Shown: positions 1 through 7,056 of the stretch, piece by piece
How the letters are laid out: every line of letters starts with the position of its first letter
Numbering within the stretch: the stretch's first letter is position 1
Assembly (NCBI RefSeq): GCF_000520015.2
Contig: NZ_CP007044.2
Span: 3,534,001 to 3,598,000, forward strand
Direction: 5' to 3'
Origin: Chania multitudinisentens RB-25
GTDB lineage: Bacteria > Pseudomonadota > Gammaproteobacteria > Enterobacterales > Enterobacteriaceae
Length of the DNA stretch: 64,000 nucleotides
Translations under genes and position numbers: made by a program
The notes under the pieces: generated by a model
The model's database searches: none
What the model was told of the DNA's origin: nothing
What the model saw: the letters and a program-made list of their open reading frames with translations, nothing else

Positions 1-1
1 T

Positions 2-304
2 ATTGATATCAGCCCGGCGGAGCAGGCTGAACGCTTGGCTCGCCTGACGCGCGACTGTGGTCTGGATGGCGTAGTCTGTTCTGCGCAGGAAGCGCAGCGC
101 CTGAAAGCTGCCTGCGGTAGCCAATTCCAACTGGTAACGCCGGGTATTCGCCCTGAAGGCAGTGCGGCTGGCGATCAACGCCGTGTGATGACGCCACAGC
201 AGGCACAGGCTGTTGGGGTGGATTATATGGTGATCGGTCGCCCGATTACGCAATCTGCCGATCCTGCCGCCACGCTCAGAGCTATTCGTGCGTCGCTGGC
301 TTAA
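2..304 (+). CDS. pyrF: Orotidine 5'-phosphate decarboxylase, C-terminal part (5' end outside window)
   Basis: Last step of de novo UMP synthesis, decarboxylating OMP to UMP in the cytosol. Only the last 100 codons are present; the frame is open from base 2 and ends with TAA at 302-304. The visible part carries the family's C-terminal phosphate-binding segments, TPGIRPEGS followed by an arginine-rich loop and the closing VIGRPIT strand-loop of the TIM barrel. yciH starts 11 bases downstream on the same strand, the pyrF-yciH arrangement of E. coli, so the two are probably co-transcribed. Identification is firm although the catalytic Lys/Asp tetrad lies outside the window. Confidence 0.95.
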   Translation: MDISPAEQAERLARLTRDCGLDGVVCSAQEAQRLKAACGSQFQLVTPGIRPEGSAAGDQRRVMTPQQAQAVGVDYMVIGRPITQSADPAATLRAIRASLA

Positions 305-315
305 GGAGAAGAAAG

Positions 316-642
316 ATGAATGATGACAACAGCCGTTTGGTCTATTCCACCGACAGTGGGCGTATCAAACAGGAAGAAGCCAAACCGCAACGGGCGAAAG
401 GGGATGGTATTGTCCGCATCCAACGGCAGACCAGCGGGCGTAAAGGCAAAGGCGTCTGCCTGATTAGCAGTATCGATCTGGACGATGCGGCGTTGGATAA
501 ATTGGCCGCTGAACTCAAGAAAAAATGTGGCTGCGGTGGTGCGGTGAAAGACGGGATCATTGAGATTCAGGGTGATAAACGCGAGCTGCTTAAGCAATTA
601 CTGGAAGCCAAGGGCATGAAGGTGAAACTGGCCGGGGGCTAA
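316..642 (+). CDS. yciH: SUI1/eIF1-family translation factor YciH
   Basis: 108 residues, the usual length of YciH, a bacterial homologue of eukaryotic initiation factor eIF1 that acts on the small ribosomal subunit. The basic RIQRQTSGRKGKG segment (residues about 34-47), the SSIDLDD stretch and the KKCGCGGAVKDG core are the SUI1 hallmarks. The ATG follows a strong AAGGAGA Shine-Dalgarno element 11 bases after the pyrF stop. In E. coli the protein has been described as a stress-related inhibitor of translation initiation; that role is knowledge of the family and is not visible here. A strong hairpin directly follows the stop codon. Confidence 0.96.
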   Translation: MNDDNSRLVYSTDSGRIKQEEAKPQRAKGDGIVRIQRQTSGRKGKGVCLISSIDLDDAALDKLAAELKKKCGCGGAVKDGIIEIQGDKRELLKQLLEAKGMKVKLAGG

Positions 643-650
643 GTGCAAGA

Positions 651-680
651 CCATGCCGCAGAGGATTGGCTGCGGCATGG
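651..680. terminator. Strong hairpin between yciH and osmB
   Basis: A perfect 11-bp stem (CCATGCCGCAG, 651-661, with CTGCGGCATGG, 670-680) and an 8-base loop lie between the convergent yciH and osmB. It starts 8 bases after the yciH stop. No U-tract follows on either strand, so it may be a bidirectional 3'-end protector or a non-canonical terminator. Confidence 0.55.
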
Positions 681-739
681 TAGGAATGGCGGCTGCCAGA
701 GCGTTTGCTCATCGCAGTAACTTGGCGAATAAATGTCAC

Positions 740-955
740 TTACTTGCCCACTTGGCGACCAATCAGCCCACCGACGGCGGCTCCGCCAACTGTACCTAAC
801 GCACTGCCATCCGTCAGCACTGCACCACCTACGGCACCAACCCCGGCACCAATCGCCGTGTTGCGATCGCGTCTGGACATATCTGAACAGGCACTCAATA
901 AAAGCACCAGAGTCATCGCCAAAGCGGTTGTGGCAAAACGTTTATTAATAACCAT
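740..955 (-). CDS. osmB: Osmotically inducible lipoprotein OsmB
   Basis: 71 residues with a type II signal peptide. A hydrophobic stretch (residues 8-20) ends in the lipobox LSAC with Cys23 as the lipidated residue. The mature part is built of glycine-zipper repeats (GAGVGAVGGAVL and GGAAVGGLIG), as in OsmB, and ends GRQVGK. E. coli OsmB is an outer-membrane lipoprotein induced by osmotic stress and stationary phase. The ATG is preceded by AAGGAGAAAT. The position after pyrF-yciH is conserved. I did not identify its promoters with confidence. Confidence 0.95.
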   Translation of the reverse strand: MVINKRFATTALAMTLVLLLSACSDMSRRDRNTAIGAGVGAVGGAVLTDGSALGTVGGAAVGGLIGRQVGK

Positions 956-1353
956 AGTGATTTCTCCTTAGCAATGGGTTTACCCCCTACGGCAAGTGCT
1001 GGCCGAAAGGGGATTTGCTGGCGTAGCACAGTTTTAGTATAGGCAGTAACCTCTCATCTGGCCTATTCTCACCCTGCGTAGCGTCATGGTTAAAATCGGT
1101 GATTTTGATCCCTGAATTCAGTATAGATAGCCTACTGGGCGGAGATAGGGAAAGAGTCTTAATTTCCAGGGCGGAGCGGGGGGATTATTCTTATTCCCCT
1201 TTAGAGATTCATCATATTGCCGTTAAACCCCGCATTGCTTAGCACAGCCTCGAACATCCAGCAGAACCCTACGTGGTCTTTAGCGATTTATGCCATACCG
1301 GCCTTCTGTTTGCCTGCCGACAATAGCCAAAGGCAAGCAAGAAGGATAAATCC
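956..1353. other. Intergenic region between divergent osmB and araD-like gene
   Basis: About 400 bases with no convincing gene. It must hold the osmB promoter(s) on the minus strand and the promoter of the epimerase gene on the plus strand. A Shine-Dalgarno AAGGA (1342-1346) precedes the ATG at 1354. I see no strong palindrome or recognisable operator. Confidence 0.6.
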
Positions 1354-2052
1354 ATGCTTAACGAACTTAAACAGCAGGTATTGGAAGGCAATCTGGCGCT
1401 GCCACGCCATCATCTGGTGACTTTTACCTGGGGCAACGTCAGTGCGGTAGACCGGCAACAGGGGCTGATGGTGATTAAACCCTCTGGTGTTGAATATGCC
1501 GTAATGACCCGCAACGATATGGTGGTGGTGGAGTTGGAAAGCGGCAAAGTGGTGGAGGGTAGCAGGAAACCCTCATCTGATAGCGATACCCACCGGGTGT
1601 TATACCTCAATTTTGCCGCAGCGGGCGGGATTGTGCATACCCATTCACGCCATGCCACCGTCTGGGCGCAGGCCGGGATGGATATTCCCGCCTGGGGAAC
1701 GACGCACGCGGATTATTTCTATGGGGATATTCCCTGCACGCGCCCCATGCATGATGAAGAAATCATTGATCGCTACGAATGGGAAACCGGGCAGGTGATC
1801 GTTGAGACTTTCGCTGAACGCGGTTTGGATGCGGCAGCGATCCCGGCGGTGCTGGTGCATTCCCACGGTCCATTTGCCTGGGGCAAAGATGCCGACAGCG
1901 CGGTACATAACGCCGTGGTGCTGGAAGAAGTGGCGTACATGGGGATTTTTTCGCGCCAATTAGCACCAGGGTTAGCTAACATGCAGCGGGCGCTGTTGGA
2001 TAAACATTATTTGCGCAAACACGGTAAGCACGCCTATTACGGCCAGCCATGA
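1354..2052 (+). CDS. L-ribulose-5-phosphate 4-epimerase (AraD/SgbE/UlaF family)
   Basis: 232 residues, class II aldolase/epimerase fold, very close to E. coli AraD along its whole length. It interconverts L-ribulose 5-phosphate and D-xylulose 5-phosphate by a retro-aldol mechanism. The Zn2+ ligands are His95 and His97 (VHTHSRH) and His171 (HSHGPF); Asp76, Asp120 and C-terminal Tyr229 match the catalytic residues of AraD. It is not in an ara operon: it stands alone between osmB and the DeoR-type regulator yciT, transcribed convergently to the latter. It might therefore serve another pentose or ascorbate-type pathway as SgbE or UlaF does. Enzyme class is certain; the physiological sugar is not. 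Confidence 0.93.
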   Translation: MLNELKQQVLEGNLALPRHHLVTFTWGNVSAVDRQQGLMVIKPSGVEYAVMTRNDMVVVELESGKVVEGSRKPSSDSDTHRVLYLNFAAAGGIVHTHSRHATVWAQAGMDIPAWGTTHADYFYGDIPCTRPMHDEEIIDRYEWETGQVIVETFAERGLDAAAIPAVLVHSHGPFAWGKDADSAVHNAVVLEEVAYMGIFSRQLAPGLANMQRALLDKHYLRKHGKHAYYGQP

Positions 2053-2075
2053 CAGGGCTTGGCAGGCCCCGTTGT

Positions 2076-2822
2076 TTATTCGTTTACCAGATCTACCTGA
2101 ATGCTCTGCCGTTTGAGCAGGTGCTGATAATCAAGATTCAAGCGTGAATCGGTAATAACCCGGCCAATCTGGCTCAGTGGATCTAGTGGGTTGGGTTGGA
2201 TCTGGCCGAATTTTGATGAGTCGGTCAGCACAATGTTTTCCACTCCTTTTGCCAGCACCGCATTGACTACGTCGGCACGCATCATATCGCGGCCGGTGAA
2301 GCCGGTTTCGGCGTGGTAACCATCCACCCCGATAAACGCCTTGCTGAAATGCACCTGCTGGATGCACATCCGCGTCAAAGGGCCGACCATCGTCTCGCTT
2401 TTCTTCTGGTACATCCCGCCTAGCACAATCACCTCGCAATCGGTTTCTTTCAGCAGATGCGAGATGTAATGGCTGACGGTAATCAGCGTGATGCGTTTGC
2501 GCTCGGCTAGATAGCGGGCCAGCAGGGCGTTGGTACTGCCGCTTTCGATAAAGATGGTTTCGCCGTCATTAACCAGCGAAGCGGCATACTGCGCCAGTTT
2601 CTGCTTGAGGAGGAAATTGGACATCATGCGGGCATCGACATCGTCGCTCTCTAAGGCCACCGCCGAGCCATGCACGCGTTTCAGATAGCTGCGTTTTTCC
2701 AACAGATTAAGATCCTGACGGATCGTGACTTCAGAAACACCGGAGGCGCGTGCCAGTTCGCTGACGCTGATGCGCCGCCGATCGTTGACCAACTGCAATA
2801 TGATTTGTTGTCTTGAATTCAT
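2076..2822 (-). CDS. yciT: DeoR-family transcriptional regulator YciT
   Basis: 248 residues from the ATG at 2822 (MNSRQQ). An in-frame ATG eight codons upstream is less likely because YciT homologues start at MNSRQQ. The N-terminal winged helix-turn-helix (ELARASGVSEVTIRQDLNLL) is typical of DeoR repressors, followed by the DeoRC sugar-phosphate-sensing domain with the conserved ESGSTNALLA, KAFIGVDG and LTDSSKFG motifs. In E. coli yciT also lies just downstream of osmB. Here it is 47 bases downstream of the glycyl radical enzyme gene on the same strand, so it probably belongs to that transcript and may control it and the divergent fsa. The effector is unknown. Confidence 0.92.
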   Translation of the reverse strand: MNSRQQIILQLVNDRRRISVSELARASGVSEVTIRQDLNLLEKRSYLKRVHGSAVALESDDVDARMMSNFLLKQKLAQYAASLVNDGETIFIESGSTNALLARYLAERKRITLITVSHYISHLLKETDCEVIVLGGMYQKKSETMVGPLTRMCIQQVHFSKAFIGVDGYHAETGFTGRDMMRADVVNAVLAKGVENIVLTDSSKFGQIQPNPLDPLSQIGRVITDSRLNLDYQHLLKRQSIQVDLVNE

Positions 2823-2869
2823 AAAAGCCTGATATGCGGCTGCCAAATTGCAGCCGCCATGTTCACTGA

Positions 2870-5302
2870 TTAAAGAGTATGTTCGGTGCGCGCGATAATA
2901 TCATCCTGTGCGTCTGGGGATAATGCGGTAAAGAAGGCAGAATATCCAGCCACCCGTACCACTAAATCACGATATTGGTCAGGGTGTTGCTTCGCAGCCA
3001 GCAGCGTTTCTCTGGAGACAATATTGTACTGCACGTGCCAGCCGTGGTACTCCTCAAAGAACGTGCGCAGCATCAGCATTAATTTCTCACGGTCGCGTGG
3101 GTTTTCCAGCGTGGACGGATTCAGTTTCTGATTGAGCAGCACACCGCCAAGAATTGAAGCGGTCGGTAATTTAGACAGCGAGTTGAACACCGCCGTTGGC
3201 CCCAGATGATCGGTGCCAGAAGCCGGGCTGGCCCCTTCCGCCAGCGGCGTATGGGCTTTACGGCCATCTGGCGTCGCCATGGTGGCTGCACCAAAGGGCA
3301 CGTTGGCAGAGATTGACGAGGTTCCCGCATAATAGGTGCCACCAATTGGGCCACGGCCAAACCGGGTATTGTGATACTGCTTCAGTTCATCGATATAAGT
3401 CTGGTAAGCACGCACCAATAATTGATCAACATCATCCACATCGTTGCCGTATTTCGGTGCGGCGTTGATCAGCCGTTGGCGCAATTGCTCACCGTCCAGC
3501 CCGCCGAAATCGTTGGCTAATGCCTGCGCCAACTGCTGCTGGCCGATGATCCCCTGTTCAAATACCAGTTTGCGCACCGCCGCCAGGCTGTTGCCTAGGT
3601 TGGCAATTCCCACCTGCAAACCGGAAACCCAATCATATTTCGCCCCACCTTGTTTGACGCTTTTGCCGCGTTCAATACAGTCATCCACCAGCGCTGAACA
3701 GACGATATCGTGAGCATTTTCTTCCAGCACGGTATCTACCACGCATTCAATTTCGATCGATTTGCGGGTGTAGTAGCGGATTTGTGTGTCCCAGGCCTCT
3801 AGCACCTGCTCAAACTGGTTGAAGTTGCCCTGTGAGAGCGCCAGCTCCTGCGGCAGGAAAATTTTGCCAGAAGTGGCATCACGCCCCTGTTCCAGCGCTG
3901 CCAGCATCACGCGGGCAAAGTTGATAAAGCTCATACCGGTACAACGATAGCCCCATTTGCCACCGACGGCGGTTTCGATACAACCAATAGCGGCGTAATC
4001 ATAGGCATCCTGCGGCTCTACCCCCAGCTTGATAAATTCAGGGATGACGATTTCATCGTTGTTGAATGCTGGCATACCAAAACCACAGCGGATCACCTGC
4101 ACACAGGCATCAAGGAAGTCATTGCTGATCCCGGCGTGGTAGCGCACGCTGAGATTCGGCTGGGTGGAACGCAGGCGACCACAGGACTCCAGAATGGCGT
4201 AAGACAGCGGGTTGACTGCATCAGATGGCTGACCATTGACTAATTTCTGCCCCCCGATAGTCACGTTCTGGTATAGCGGGCTACCGGCAGAAGCTTTGGA
4301 GTGGGAACCGGAACGGATTTTGTTCACTTCCAGCAATTTCAGCCAGCAACTGTGCAGCATTTCAATGGCTTTTTCACGCGGCAGGCTTTGTTCCAGTTCG
4401 ACATCTCGGCGATACCAAGGGTAGAGGTACTGATCGAGGCGGCCAAAAGAAACCGAGTGGCCGTTGGATTCAATCTGCAACATCAGTTGAATGAAGTAGC
4501 ACAATTGCAGCGCTTGCCAGAAGGTCTGCGGTGGCTGGTGGGCGATCAGTTCACAGTTGGCGGCCATGGTCAGCAATTCTTCGCGGCGCCAGGTGCGCTT
4601 TTCTTCTTGCGCCATCTCACGGGCCAGCAGGGCGAAACGCAGAATATGCTCACTTAACGCCACCAGCGAGATATCGATGGCCTTCAGGAATTGCTCTTTA
4701 TGCAAATCATCCCAATCGGTCAGTTGCAGTCGGGTACGGCGTTCGGTGACCTTGTCACGCAGACCGTCCAGGCCTTTCTCCAGCAACAGCGGGAAGTTGA
4801 CCGCCAAGTGGGCATCGCCAGAGGTCATGTTGCCTTCCGCTTTGATGATCCCGGTGGCCAGCAGCGCTTTCTGCTCATCGGTAAACATGCCGTAGCAGCG
4901 ATCCTGCACGGTTTGGCCGCGCCACCACGGACACAGCTTATGCAATATCGCTTTGTTTTCCGCGCTGACGGAAAAGCCCGCGCCAGGGCGGTCGGCTAAT
5001 TCGTCAATTTCACTTTCGATCCAACTGACGGTGTATTCTGGGAAGATCGGCGCGGCGCGCAGCTCGCTGGCCTGGTTGCCGATGATCAATTCATCGTTTT
5101 TGATCCAGATGGTGCGGTTTGCCAGGTGATTAGCCAGCGCCAGTGCACGCCGTACAGGCAACGGTTTATCCTGATGCTGCTGGTAGGTTTCGGTGTAATG
5201 CTGTGCGCGTTCGGTGCAGACCGGCGGTTTAACGATGTGGATCAGCGCGTTCTTGTGCGCCTGGGTGCGTTCGGTCAGGGTAATCAGATCCAGCGTGATC
5301 AT
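2870..5302 (-). CDS. ybiW: Glycyl radical enzyme, PflF/YbiW type (GCIE active site)
   Basis: 810 residues, exactly the length of E. coli YbiW (PflF), and nearly identical in motif content. The glycyl radical site is the C-terminal RVAGYSAFF with Gly786; the thiyl radical cysteine is Cys441 in AIGCIETAVGG with Glu443. The Cys-x-Glu arrangement is the signature of glycyl radical dehydratases and C-N lyases such as glycerol dehydratase and CutC. True pyruvate formate-lyase has two adjacent cysteines. Calling it formate acetyltransferase is therefore doubtful; the substrate is unknown. The radical must be installed by the activase encoded just upstream, 4 bases away. Fructose-6-phosphate aldolase lies divergently, as in the E. 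coli ybiW-ybiY-fsaA locus. It is O2-sensitive, which fits the FNR-like box upstream. Confidence 0.95.
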   Translation of the reverse strand: MITLDLITLTERTQAHKNALIHIVKPPVCTERAQHYTETYQQHQDKPLPVRRALALANHLANRTIWIKNDELIIGNQASELRAAPIFPEYTVSWIESEIDELADRPGAGFSVSAENKAILHKLCPWWRGQTVQDRCYGMFTDEQKALLATGIIKAEGNMTSGDAHLAVNFPLLLEKGLDGLRDKVTERRTRLQLTDWDDLHKEQFLKAIDISLVALSEHILRFALLAREMAQEEKRTWRREELLTMAANCELIAHQPPQTFWQALQLCYFIQLMLQIESNGHSVSFGRLDQYLYPWYRRDVELEQSLPREKAIEMLHSCWLKLLEVNKIRSGSHSKASAGSPLYQNVTIGGQKLVNGQPSDAVNPLSYAILESCGRLRSTQPNLSVRYHAGISNDFLDACVQVIRCGFGMPAFNNDEIVIPEFIKLGVEPQDAYDYAAIGCIETAVGGKWGYRCTGMSFINFARVMLAALEQGRDATSGKIFLPQELALSQGNFNQFEQVLEAWDTQIRYYTRKSIEIECVVDTVLEENAHDIVCSALVDDCIERGKSVKQGGAKYDWVSGLQVGIANLGNSLAAVRKLVFEQGIIGQQQLAQALANDFGGLDGEQLRQRLINAAPKYGNDVDDVDQLLVRAYQTYIDELKQYHNTRFGRGPIGGTYYAGTSSISANVPFGAATMATPDGRKAHTPLAEGASPASGTDHLGPTAVFNSLSKLPTASILGGVLLNQKLNPSTLENPRDREKLMLMLRTFFEEYHGWHVQYNIVSRETLLAAKQHPDQYRDLVVRVAGYSAFFTALSPDAQDDIIARTEHTL

Positions 5303-5306
5303 AATG

Positions 5307-6206
5307 TTATCCTCGTAAAATAGCGGTCAAACCTTTGGCACTGGCATAATCTTCGGCATAGGTCAACAGTTCAGGATCGTCCAGTGGGGTACGGGAAGCG
5401 TGATAAGGCGCACCGAGCAGGTGGTACTTATTGATGCCCAGCGTGTGGTACGGTAAAAAATGAATTTCTTTCACGCCAATCTCGTCGGCGGCAAAGTCGG
5501 TAATGGCGCGGATCGCGGCGCGATCGGCGTTGAATTGCGGGATCAGCGGGACGCGCACGGTGATCTCGGTTCCTGCGGCCGCTAAACGGCGGAAGTTGTC
5601 CATCACCCGCTTGGCTGATCCATCGGTCCATTGTTTGAAACGGGCTTCGTCAACGTGCTTGAGGTCGGCCAGCATCAGATCGAGCCAAGGTAACGACGGT
5701 GCAATATACGACCATGGCGTATGCAGGCAGGACTCCACCGCGGTATGAATACCGGCTTCGCGCCCGCGTTTGAGCAAAGCGGCGGTAAGCTCCGGCTGCA
5801 TAAAAGGTTCACCGCCGGACAGCGTCAGGCCACCGCCGCTGCGCGTATAAAAAGGTTTATCGCGCAGCACTTCGGCCATGATGGCGTCAATATCAGCGGC
5901 ATTGCCGCAAACGCTTAAAGCGCCGGTTGGGCAGCAGCCGTTCAAGGCCTGATAATCGGCCATGGTGAGTAATGTGCGCTGAATAGTTAAGCCATCTTGC
6001 GTGCGCGTAATCGCGTGTGGGCAACGTTCGCTACACAGGCTGCATCCGCTCAGACACAAACGTTGGTCGAACAGCAACTCCTGTTGGCGTGAGCGGCTTT
6101 CCGGGTTTTGGCACCAGCGGCAATTCAGGGAACAGCCTTTCAGAAACACCACGCTGCGGATGCCTGGGCCATCATGAGTTGAATAACGCTGTAGATTGAA
6201 AAGCAT
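5307..6206 (-). CDS. ybiY: Glycyl radical enzyme activating protein (radical SAM), PflE/YbiY type
   Basis: 299 residues. It generates the glycyl radical on the partner enzyme by reductive cleavage of S-adenosylmethionine. The radical SAM motif CxxxCxxC is Cys25-Cys29-Cys32 (GCSLNCRWCQNP). An inserted ferredoxin-like domain follows with Cys51, Cys55, Cys58, Cys62 and Cys91/92, as in activases of the dehydratase branch, which carry extra [4Fe-4S] clusters that true PFL activase (PflA) lacks. The SAM-binding GGEP motif is present (SGGEPFMQPE). It is the first gene of the minus-strand transcript ybiY-ybiW-yciT and shares a 133-base divergent promoter region with fsa. Confidence 0.95.
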   Translation of the reverse strand: MLFNLQRYSTHDGPGIRSVVFLKGCSLNCRWCQNPESRSRQQELLFDQRLCLSGCSLCSERCPHAITRTQDGLTIQRTLLTMADYQALNGCCPTGALSVCGNAADIDAIMAEVLRDKPFYTRSGGGLTLSGGEPFMQPELTAALLKRGREAGIHTAVESCLHTPWSYIAPSLPWLDLMLADLKHVDEARFKQWTDGSAKRVMDNFRRLAAAGTEITVRVPLIPQFNADRAAIRAITDFAADEIGVKEIHFLPYHTLGINKYHLLGAPYHASRTPLDDPELLTYAEDYASAKGLTAILRG

Positions 6207-6266
6207 TCATCACCTGTGAAGTTTTGTTTCTTACGTAAATTAAATTACTTTCGAATGAAAGTTATT

Positions 6267-6280
6267 TTGACTCTGATCAA
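6267..6280. promoter_or_regulatory. FNR-like box in the ybiY/fsa divergent promoter region
   Basis: TTGACTCTGATCAA matches the FNR consensus TTGAT-N4-ATCAA at 9 of 10 defined positions. It lies 61 bases upstream of the ybiY start and 60 bases upstream of the fsa start. Anaerobic activation would suit an O2-sensitive glycyl radical enzyme. A degenerate CRP site is the main alternative because the two families recognise similar sequences. Confidence 0.55.
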
Positions 6281-6339
6281 ATAAAGAAGCGTTTTTTGCC
6301 TTATTATGATGAAAGTCTGAAAATAATCAGGAGACCGAT

Positions 6340-7005
6340 ATGGAGCTTTATCTTGATACCGCCGACGTCAGCGCAGTGAAACGTTTGGCGCGTGTGCTGC
6401 CGCTGCACGGTGTGACCACCAATCCCAGCATTGTGGCCAAAGAAAGAAAACCAATTTGGGAAGTATTACCCGCTCTGCGCGATGCGCTCGGGGGCACCGG
6501 CAAACTGTTTGCTCAGGTGATGGCAAACGACGCGGAACGCATGGTGGCAGAAGCGGTGTCGCTGAATCAGCGCGTGCCGGGCCTGGTGGTCAAAATCCCG
6601 GTTACCACCGAAGGGCTGGCGGCGATCAAAAAGCTTAAATCCTTGTCGATCCCCACGTTGGGCACTGCGGTTTACGGGGCAGGTCAAGGGCTACTGGGCG
6701 CGCTGGCCGGGGCAGAATACGTGGCTCCTTACGTTAACCGCCTGGATGCGCAAGGGGGCGATGGCATCGAAATGGTTCATGAGCTGCAACAATTGCTCAG
6801 CCTGCATGCACCGCATGCCAAAGTGTTGGCGGCCAGTTTTAAAACGCCGCGTCAGGCGCTGGAGTGCCTGTTGGCCGGTTGCCAGTCAATCACCTTACCG
6901 GTGGATGTCGCTGAACAGTTTATAGGGACTCCGGCGGTGCAGGCGGCAGTGGAGAAATTTGAACAGGATTGGCAGGGTGCTTTTGGTACTACACTGTTGA
7001 TCTGA
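6340..7005 (+). CDS. fsa: Fructose-6-phosphate aldolase
   Basis: 221 residues, transaldolase-like class I aldolase of the FsaA/FsaB type. It reversibly cleaves fructose 6-phosphate to dihydroxyacetone and glyceraldehyde 3-phosphate and accepts several ketone donors. The Schiff-base Lys85 lies in VVKIPVT, and Tyr131 (YVAPYVNR) is the catalytic tyrosine that distinguishes Fsa from transaldolase, where a Phe is found. The AASFKTPRQAL phosphate-binding segment is present. Shine-Dalgarno AGGAG precedes the ATG. Divergent from ybiY-ybiW-yciT, as in the ybiW-ybiY-fsaA locus of E. coli, suggesting a shared substrate pathway that is still unidentified. Confidence 0.96.
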   Translation: MELYLDTADVSAVKRLARVLPLHGVTTNPSIVAKERKPIWEVLPALRDALGGTGKLFAQVMANDAERMVAEAVSLNQRVPGLVVKIPVTTEGLAAIKKLKSLSIPTLGTAVYGAGQGLLGALAGAEYVAPYVNRLDAQGGDGIEMVHELQQLLSLHAPHAKVLAASFKTPRQALECLLAGCQSITLPVDVAEQFIGTPAVQAAVEKFEQDWQGAFGTTLLI

Positions 7006-7011
7006 GTGGAT

Positions 7012-7036
7012 CATGGGCGGCGGGGAGCCGCCCATG
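7012..7036. terminator. Hairpin between convergent fsa and cstA-like gene
   Basis: A perfect 10-bp GC-rich stem (CATGGGCGGC, 7012-7021, with GCCGCCCATG, 7027-7036) and a 5-base loop begin 6 bases after the fsa stop. No U-tract follows on either strand. Confidence 0.5.
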
Positions 7037-7056
7037 AATGTTATCTTCTAAAACTT

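Noticed and set aside
2870..5302. Annotation as pyruvate formate-lyase
   Set aside because: The active site is Cys-x-Glu instead of Cys-Cys, and the whole sequence follows YbiW.
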